Source: a bacterium
GTDB taxonomy: Bacteria; CG2-30-53-67; CG2-30-70-394
DNA: 38,225 nucleotides
Direction: 5' to 3'
Assembly: GCA_024278555.1 (NCBI GenBank)
Contig: JAJRSX010000042.1
Coordinates: 1-38,225 of the forward strand
Shown piece after piece: positions 32,927 through 38,225 of the stretch. The position numbers and the translations under genes were made by a program. Below the pieces are notes generated by a model. That model ran no database searches. It was not told the origin of the DNA and saw nothing but the letters and a program-made list of their open reading frames with translations. The number at the start of each line of letters is the position of its first letter. Within the stretch, counting starts at the first letter, position 1.

Positions 32927-34105
32927 TCAGCGCGCCTCGGAGGAGGCGGACGAGTTGAGGCGCACCGCACCGCCCTGCTGCGCCGCGGTCGCCGGCGCAT
33001 CAGCGCCGGCGCGGGCCGCGGTGCGGGCGGCACGTTCCCGCAGGTGGCGCCGGCGGGCGCGCGCCACCAGCGGCCCGCTCATCGCCAGGCCGAGGAGGAC
33101 GAGCCAGGAGAAGAGGACCACCCCCCGCCAGCGGCCGCCGAGGAGGTGGCCGCCGTGGAGGTCGATGGTGAACCGCTCCCAGGTAGGCCAGCCGCGCGCC
33201 GCGAGCCAGGCCTCCGCGGCGTCGGCCGGCGCCGCGCCCTCCACCGCCGGCGGACCGGCGAGGGCGGCGGGCGGCTCCCCCGCGGCCGGTCGCCACGAGA
33301 CCCCGCCATCGACGGAGAGGCGCGGACCGAGGGCGGTCTGTGCCCACACCCGGCCGTCCACCACCGCCAGGCGGGTCACCGGCGTAGGCAGCCCGGCGGA
33401 GCCGTCGGCGAGGTAGTCCCATCGGCCGGTATCGGCGGAGATCCAGACCCCGCGGCCGGTGGCCGCGGCGAGGTGGCCGTTGTCGAGCCACGCCACGTCG
33501 TGGACCGTGCCCAGGGGACGGGTGGTCGCAACCCCGTGCCACGGGCCACCGCCCGTGCGGACCACGACCCCGTCCGCCGCCGCCACCGCCTCGCCCGCCT
33601 CACCCCGCGCCACCGCCACCGGCCGACCGGCCGCATCGCCGTAGAGGGGCAGCGCCAGGAAGGGGGGCAGGGGCCGCCGGTCGAGGGAGATCTCTTGTGC
33701 GAAGAGGAGGCCGATGCCGCTCGCCAGGAGCAGCAGGAGAAAGGGGAAGGCGATCACCGCCACCATCCCGTGGAACTGGCGGGCGGTGGGGCCGCGCCGC
33801 CCCTCTCTCCGCTGCTCCCCCTTGGAGGCCGTCGGACCCGCGCCCGCCTTCCCTCGCGACGATCGCATACGTCCGACAGACGCCTTTCGATCCGGCCCCT
33901 CGCGCCTCTCCCCGAGGGTGAAATTGAGCGGCCGGCATGACTCCGTCGTAGGCGCCCCCTGGTCACGCGAGGCGCACCCCGGCTCGCTGCAACCGGCGCA
34001 CCGGCCACGCCGCACCGCCCGCACCAGGTAGCGACCGAGGACCACCGCAGCGGTGCCTCCGAGGAGGACGGCCCAGATGATGTCTCGTGTCGTAATCGCA
34101 TCCAT
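32927..34105 (-). CDS. Fusion of FeoB-associated Cys-rich anchor with PepSY-type membrane protein
   Basis: A 392-aa protein with two parts. The N-terminus, one membrane helix (IIWAVLLGGTAAVVLGRYLV) and then RRGRCAGCSEPGC, is that of the small FeoB-associated Cys-rich proteins. After a charged low-complexity linker comes a PepSY_TM-type domain: ARQFHGMVAVIAFPFLLLLL near residue 110, a periplasmic section with propeller-like repeats (GHLAAATGRGVWISADTGRW, VDGRVWAQTALGPRLSVDGG), then ERFTIDLHGGHLLGGRWRGV and a final membrane helix. PepSY membrane proteins include ferric-siderophore reductases (FoxB/FpvG-like). The conserved HG..HL pair could bind haem or metal. It begins 30 bases after the FeoB stop; GTG 34114 is an alternative start. 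Confidence 0.78.
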   Translation of the reverse strand: MDAITTRDIIWAVLLGGTAAVVLGRYLVRAVRRGRCAGCSEPGCASRDQGAPTTESCRPLNFTLGERREGPDRKASVGRMRSSRGKAGAGPTASKGEQRREGRRGPTARQFHGMVAVIAFPFLLLLLASGIGLLFAQEISLDRRPLPPFLALPLYGDAAGRPVAVARGEAGEAVAAADGVVVRTGGGPWHGVATTRPLGTVHDVAWLDNGHLAAATGRGVWISADTGRWDYLADGSAGLPTPVTRLAVVDGRVWAQTALGPRLSVDGGVSWRPAAGEPPAALAGPPAVEGAAPADAAEAWLAARGWPTWERFTIDLHGGHLLGGRWRGVVLFSWLVLLGLAMSGPLVARARRRHLRERAARTAARAGADAPATAAQQGGAVRLNSSASSEAR

Positions 34106-34135
34106 ACCAGCCACTTAGAAGATTTCGATTATCCG

Positions 34136-36337
34136 CTACGCGAACCCGAGAAGCCGTCCACCCTGGTAGGTGAGGAAGGCGAGAGACCAGCCGAGGGTGA
34201 GAAGATAGGCGGCGGCAAAGGCGGTCCACCGCCAGCCGAGCTCCTGCCCCATCGCCGCCATGGTGACCACACACGGGATGTAGGTGAGGACGAAGACCAT
34301 GAAGGCGATCGCGGTGAGCGGCGTGAAGGCGGTGCGCATCCGCTTCGCCAGGGCCGACGGCGGCGGCTGCTGCTCCGGCGCCGGGAAGAGGTGCAGCCCG
34401 GCGAGGACCGCCACCACCGAGTCCCGGCACGCGACCACGAAGCCGCGGCCGATCTGGGCGATCTCCTCCGCGACCTCCGGCGGCGCCGTGGCCGCCTCCG
34501 GCTCCGGGGTGTAGATCTCCCCCATGGTGGAGACCACCACCTCCTTGGCGATCACCCCGGTGAGCAGGGCGCCGGTCGCCTGCCAGCTTCCGAACCCCAC
34601 CGGCGCGAAGATCGGCGCTACCCCCCCCGCCACCTTGCCGAAGTAGGAGTCGGCCGGGTTCTGCACCCCCCACGGGAGGTTGAGGAAGAACCAGATCACC
34701 ACCGAGGTAGCGAGGATGTAGGTCCCCGCCTTGCGCACGAAGCTCCTGAGCTTCTCCCACACATAGAGCATCAGGGAGCGGAGGGTCGGGAAGCGGTACG
34801 GCGGCAGCTCCATCACGAAGACCGGGGCGTCGCCGCGGAAGAGGCTGCGCTTGAAGATGAAGCCCATCCCCACCGCCAGGAGGATCCCGAGGAGGTAGAG
34901 GGAGAAGATCACCGTACCGCGCTGGTCGACGAAGAAGGCGGCGACGAAGACCGCATAGACCGGCAGCCGCGCCGAGCAGCTCATCAGGGGGATGAGCAGG
35001 GAGGTGAGGACGCGGTCGCGGTACGAGTCGAGCGACCGGGTCGCGTAGACCGCCGGCACGTTGCACCCGAAGCCGAGGATCATCGGGATGAACGACTTGC
35101 CGTGCAGGCCGATGGCGTGGAAAAAGCGGTCCATCACGAAGGCGGCGCGCGCCATGTAGCCGCTCCCCTCCAGGATCCCCATGAAGAGGTAGAGGAAGAA
35201 GAGGATGGGGACGAAGGTGAGGACGAAGCCGGCGCCGCCGATCACCCCCTCGCTCACCAGCGACGCCACCCAGTCCGGCGCCCCGATGGCGGTAAGGCCG
35301 ACCAGGAACCACCGCTCCACCGGCCCGGTGATCACCTGGTTGATGAAGTCGACGAAGGGCTGCGCGCCATCGAAGGTGGTGTGGAAGACGAACCACAGCA
35401 TGGCGAAGAAGATCGGGATGCCGAGCCACCGGTGGAGGACCACCCGATCGATCAGCTCGGTGAGGTCGCGCCGATCAATGGGACGCTGGCGGATGACCTC
35501 CGCCACCACCCCCTTGGAAAAGCCGTAGCGGCCGTCGCTGATCAAGGTCGCCGGGTCGTCGCCGGCGAGGGCCTCGATCCGGCGGCGCTGCTCCCCCACC
35601 TGTTTCAGTAGCGTCGTGGCGGCGCCGTCGAGGAGCGCCTGCGTCCCCTCATCGCCTTCGAGGAGCTTCACCGCCAACCAGCGGCACGGGACACGCTCCA
35701 CCACCTCGGCGGCGTCACGGTGGAGCGCCTCGCCGAGGAGGCGCACCTCCGGATCCACCAGGGGGCCGTAGTGGGCCACGTGGGGACGCTCGGCCGCGGC
35801 CGCGTCACGACAGGCCTGGTTGTACTCGGCCACCGTCGCCGGCCGCTCCGCCGCCATCCGGCGCGCCGTCGGCAGGAGCGCCCCTACCCCCTCGCCGGAG
35901 GTCGCCACCGTCGGCACCACCGCCACATCGAGGATCCCGGCAAGCGCCTCGGTGTCGATCTCGATCCCCCTCTCCTTCGCCTCGTCCCACACGTTGAGCG
36001 CCAGGACCACCGGGATCCCCAGCTCCAGGAGCTGCAAGGTGAGGAAGAGGTTGCGCTCCAGGTGGGTGGCATCGACAACATCGATCACCACGTCGGGCCG
36101 CTCGTTCAGGAGGTAGTCGCGGGTCACCCGCTCCTCGATCGAGTAGGAGGAGAGGGAGTAGGTGCCGGGGAGATCGACGAGCTTCACCTCCTCGCCCTCG
36201 AAGGTGAAGGTCGCCTCCTTCTTCTCCACCGTCACCCCGGGCCAGTTGCCCACATGCAGCCGCGTCCCGGCGATCGCGTTCACCAGGGCCGACTTGCCCA
36301 CGTTCGGATTTCCGATAAAGGCGATCCGCATGGTCAC
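34136..36337 (-). CDS. feoB: Ferrous iron transporter FeoB
   Basis: The inner-membrane Fe(II) importer with an N-terminal G-protein domain. The 733-aa protein has G1 GNPNVGKS (9-16), G2 WPGVTVEKKE (32-41), G3 DLPGTYSLSSYS (55-66) and G4 NVWD (115-118; the usual NMxD form, with Trp). A GDI helix region follows, then the membrane part with two Gate-like motifs: GFVLTFVPILFFLYLFMGIL and FGCNVPAVYATRSL in the first, VFVLTYIPCVVTMAAMGQEL in the second. Length is normal. GTG at 36337 overlaps the stop of the Fur-FeoA gene as GTGA; ATG 36331 gives MRIAFIGNPN. FeoA is not separate: it is fused to Fur upstream. Confidence 0.98.
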   Translation of the reverse strand: MTMRIAFIGNPNVGKSALVNAIAGTRLHVGNWPGVTVEKKEATFTFEGEEVKLVDLPGTYSLSSYSIEERVTRDYLLNERPDVVIDVVDATHLERNLFLTLQLLELGIPVVLALNVWDEAKERGIEIDTEALAGILDVAVVPTVATSGEGVGALLPTARRMAAERPATVAEYNQACRDAAAAERPHVAHYGPLVDPEVRLLGEALHRDAAEVVERVPCRWLAVKLLEGDEGTQALLDGAATTLLKQVGEQRRRIEALAGDDPATLISDGRYGFSKGVVAEVIRQRPIDRRDLTELIDRVVLHRWLGIPIFFAMLWFVFHTTFDGAQPFVDFINQVITGPVERWFLVGLTAIGAPDWVASLVSEGVIGGAGFVLTFVPILFFLYLFMGILEGSGYMARAAFVMDRFFHAIGLHGKSFIPMILGFGCNVPAVYATRSLDSYRDRVLTSLLIPLMSCSARLPVYAVFVAAFFVDQRGTVIFSLYLLGILLAVGMGFIFKRSLFRGDAPVFVMELPPYRFPTLRSLMLYVWEKLRSFVRKAGTYILATSVVIWFFLNLPWGVQNPADSYFGKVAGGVAPIFAPVGFGSWQATGALLTGVIAKEVVVSTMGEIYTPEPEAATAPPEVAEEIAQIGRGFVVACRDSVVAVLAGLHLFPAPEQQPPPSALAKRMRTAFTPLTAIAFMVFVLTYIPCVVTMAAMGQELGWRWTAFAAAYLLTLGWSLAFLTYQGGRLLGFA

Positions 36338-37056
36338 GCCCCGCTGCCACCCTCGCCGGCCACCTCCACGACGATCGACTCCGCCTCCTGGTGGCGCAGG
36401 GCCAGGGAGGTCCCCTTCACCCGGATCGAGATCGGATCACCCAGGGGGGCGACCCGCTCGACCACGATCGTCTCCCCCACTACCAGCCCCATCGACTGCA
36501 GCCGCTGGCGCAGCTTGTCCGCGCCGCCGACGCGCACGATCCGCCCCGCCTCCCCCGGGACGAGTTGGGCCAGGTTGCGCACCGAACTCTCGCCGTCGGC
36601 CGCCGCCTCCGCCACCGTGAGGATCCGTGGCCGGGTACCGCGACACTCGCTGCACAGGCCGTAGAGCTCCATCCGGTGGTCGAGGAGCTCAAACCCCTCC
36701 TCCCGCGCCACCTCCAACTGCAGCTCCTCGATCCGATCCCGGGCGAACTCCACCACCTTGCCGCAACGCACACAGATCAGGTGGTCGTGGTGCGACTCCG
36801 GCGCCACCTCGTAGCGGGCCCGGCCGTCGCCGAAGTCGTGGCGATCCACCAGCCCCTTCTCCGCGAAGAGCTTCAAGGTGCGATAGACCGTGGCGATCCC
36901 CAGGTGCGGATCGATCTGGCGGGCGAGGTGGTAGATCGTCTCCGCGTCCGGATGGCCGGTGTTATCGCGAATCGCCTGGGCGATCACCCGCCGCTGCGCG
37001 GTCGGGGCGATCTCCGCCTCGTGAAAAAGGGTCTCAATGTCGCGGGTGGTCTTCAT
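36334..37056 (-). CDS. Fur-FeoA fusion protein
   Basis: A 240-aa protein joining two normally separate proteins. Residues 1-140 are a complete Fur repressor: recognition helix DPHLGIATVYRTLKLF (49-64), metal site ESHHDHLIC (87-95), and structural zinc pairs CVRC (95-98) and CSEC (135-138). Residues about 159-232 are a FeoA SH3-like domain: VRNLAQLVPGEAGRIVRVGG, KLRQRLQSMGLVVGETIVVE, and IRVKGTSLALRHQEAESIVV. The linker is about 18 residues with no stop or frameshift, so the fusion is real in this sequence. It is followed with GTGA overlap by feoB. The FeoA part could keep the regulator near the transporter or regulate its G domain; that is inference. It is preceded by its own Fur box. Confidence 0.95.
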   Translation of the reverse strand: MKTTRDIETLFHEAEIAPTAQRRVIAQAIRDNTGHPDAETIYHLARQIDPHLGIATVYRTLKLFAEKGLVDRHDFGDGRARYEVAPESHHDHLICVRCGKVVEFARDRIEELQLEVAREEGFELLDHRMELYGLCSECRGTRPRILTVAEAAADGESSVRNLAQLVPGEAGRIVRVGGADKLRQRLQSMGLVVGETIVVERVAPLGDPISIRVKGTSLALRHQEAESIVVEVAGEGGSGA

Positions 37057-37060
37057 GATT

Positions 37061-37079
37061 GAGAGTGATTATCACTCAC
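37061..37079 (-). promoter_or_regulatory. Fur box over the -10 of the Fur-FeoA promoter
   Basis: A perfect 15-bp palindrome GAGTGATTATCACTC (37063-37077) within a 19-base site matching 13 of 19 Fur consensus positions. It covers the -10 hexamer and the predicted transcription start, the ideal position for iron-dependent autorepression of the whole operon. Confidence 0.82.
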
Positions 37080-37096
37080 ACACAACAAAGAGTCAA
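37068..37096 (-). promoter_or_regulatory. Sigma-70-type promoter of the iron operon
   Basis: On the minus strand TTGACT (37091-37096), a 17-base spacer, and GATAAT (37068-37073), each one base from consensus. The start of transcription would fall about 3-5 bases before the Fur-FeoA ATG at 37056, giving an almost leaderless mRNA. This fits the absence of a Shine-Dalgarno sequence before that ATG. Confidence 0.78.
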
Positions 37097-37252
37097 CCCC
37101 ACCGGAACGGATTCGACGGAGGGAAGAATACGCCGCGCCGGGGACGATGGCACGGCGACCCTTCGCAGGACCTCCACCCCATCGGCCCGACCCACGGCAG
37201 CCAATCGCACAGGGGATGGGCCGGAAGCTCCTGTTACGTTTCCCCGTCGCCC

Positions 37253-38083
37253 TCACCGCACCAGGAGGCGGTAGAGGTCGTTGGCGGCGGCGCCGGTGGC
37301 GGCGGCGACGAGCTTGGCGGCGGCGCGGGGCGGGAGGGGGGCGCCGGCGGTGAGGGCACGGGCGAGGGCGAGGTGGGGCTCGTCCGCGACCGGGGCGGCG
37401 GTGCGGCCGCCGCCTTCGATCACCAGACAGATCTCGCCCTTCGGTGGCCGGTCGCGGTAGTGGGTGGCGAGGTCGGCGGCGGCGGCGACACGCACCTCTT
37501 CGTGGAGCTTGGTGAGCTCGCGGCAGACGGCGACCCGCCGCTCGCCGAGGGCCTCGACCACCGCCTCCAGGGTGGCGACGAGGCGGCGGGGGCTCTCCAG
37601 GCAGACCCAGGTGTGGCGGGCACGACGGAGGTCATCGAGCCAGGCGCGCCGCGCCTCCCCCTTGCGCGGCACGAAGCCGGAAAAGGTGAAGCGGTCCGCG
37701 GGAAACCCCGAGAGGCAGAGGGCGAGGAGCGGCGCCGACGGACCGGGCACCGCGAAGACCGCCACCCCGGCGGCGCGGCAGGCGCGCACGAGGAGAAAGC
37801 CGGGGTCGTTGATCAGCGGTGTGCCCGCGTCGCTCACCAGGGCGAGGCGGGCGCCCGCCGCGACCTCCGCCACCAGCGCCGCGGCCGCGCTCGCCTCGGT
37901 GTGGTCGTCGAGGCGGGCGGTGGGGCGATCGACGCCGAGGTGGGCGAGGAGGCGGCCGGTGTGGCGGGGGTCCTCGGCGAGGATCCGATCACAGCCCGCG
38001 AGGGTCGCCACCGCCCGCGGTGCGATGTCGCCGAGGTTGCCGATCGGGGTGGCAACGAGATAGAGGCCGGGGGGGAGGTCCAT
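37253..38083 (-). CDS. rsmI: 16S rRNA (cytidine1402-2'-O)-methyltransferase RsmI
   Basis: Methylates the 2'-hydroxyl of C1402 in 16S rRNA. The 276-aa protein has LYLVATPIGNLGDIAPRAV (8-26), CDRILAEDPRHTGRLL, ALVSDAGTPLINDPGFLLVR, VFAVPGPSAPLLALCLSG, FTFSGFVPRKGEARR, VCLESPRRLVATLE and RELTKLHEE, all in the order expected for the tetrapyrrole-methylase-fold RsmI family. Length is normal. ATG at 38083 has only a weak ribosome site. A 7-bp tandem array begins 19 bases upstream. The downstream neighbour is the iron operon, in the same direction but with its own promoter. Confidence 0.97.
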   Translation of the reverse strand: MDLPPGLYLVATPIGNLGDIAPRAVATLAGCDRILAEDPRHTGRLLAHLGVDRPTARLDDHTEASAAAALVAEVAAGARLALVSDAGTPLINDPGFLLVRACRAAGVAVFAVPGPSAPLLALCLSGFPADRFTFSGFVPRKGEARRAWLDDLRRARHTWVCLESPRRLVATLEAVVEALGERRVAVCRELTKLHEEVRVAAAADLATHYRDRPPKGEICLVIEGGGRTAAPVADEPHLALARALTAGAPLPPRAAAKLVAAATGAAANDLYRLLVR

Positions 38084-38102
38084 GGGGGTCAGCTCACGGC
38101 TT

Positions 38103-38225
<123 letters not shown>

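Noticed and set aside
31599-33416. 605-codon open frame on the plus strand opposite the porin and PepSY genes
   Set aside because: Antisense shadow: the minus-strand frames have signal peptides, ribosome sites and domain motifs, and this one has none.
34391-35611. 406-codon open frame opposite feoB
   Set aside because: Complement of a well-conserved transporter gene; composition is the expected His/Arg/Glu-rich shadow.

Overview
The window is a high-GC bacterial chromosome segment, probably proteobacterial and Gram-negative. The evidence for this is an outer-membrane porin-like barrel, an exosortase/EpsI/FemAB (PEP-CTERM type) exopolysaccharide locus, a CbbA-type class II fructose-bisphosphate aldolase, Feo iron uptake and RsmI. 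I cannot name the genus. Almost every gene is on the minus strand; only the first two are on the plus strand. No rRNA, tRNA, CRISPR array or intact insertion sequence was seen.

Region 1 (1-23.9 kb) is a surface-polysaccharide locus. It begins with an MBOAT O-acyltransferase (cut by the window edge) and an SGNH-type partner. On the minus strand follow a NodB-type deacetylase, a UDP-sulfoquinovose synthase (SqdB/SQD1 family), a short 4,6-dehydratase, a GT2, a Wzx-type flippase, two PAPS-type sulfotransferases, a methyltransferase-like protein, two GT4 enzymes around a Wzy-like polymerase, an alkaline-phosphatase/sulfatase-fold enzyme with a threonine at the nucleophile position, a large secreted DUF4091-type protein, a DegT-family aminotransferase, a PEP-CTERM FemAB protein, an exosortase and EpsI. 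Many junctions are 4-base ATGA/GTGA overlaps. The sulfotransferase part (about 7.3-14 kb) is visibly more AT-rich than the rest. Together the genes suggest an exopolysaccharide carrying sulfonate (sulfoquinovose), sulfate ester, O-acyl and possibly amino groups.

Region 2 (23.9-30.7 kb) is a repeat-rich accessory stretch. It has a decayed group II intron reverse-transcriptase fragment, a 168-aa unknown protein, and a 676-aa protein that keeps the layout of Eco57I/type IIG methyltransferases but has lost the catalytic motifs. Next is a FitAB/VapBC toxin-antitoxin pair lying exactly between two ~170-bp direct repeats (about 96% identical), then the aldolase gene and a block of short dispersed repeats with an orphan antitoxin-like gene.

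Region 3 (30.9-37.1 kb) is an iron operon, read right to left: a Fur-FeoA fusion, FeoB, a fusion of a FeoB-associated Cys-rich anchor with a PepSY-type membrane protein, a porin-like barrel, and a periplasmic FMN-binding protein. A near-consensus sigma-70 promoter overlapped by a palindromic Fur box lies directly before the Fur-FeoA start and predicts an almost leaderless mRNA. I infer a Fur-controlled reductive Fe(II) uptake system.

Region 4 (37.2 kb to end) holds rsmI and, 19 bases before its start codon, a 7-bp tandem array (more than 17 copies) running off the window.
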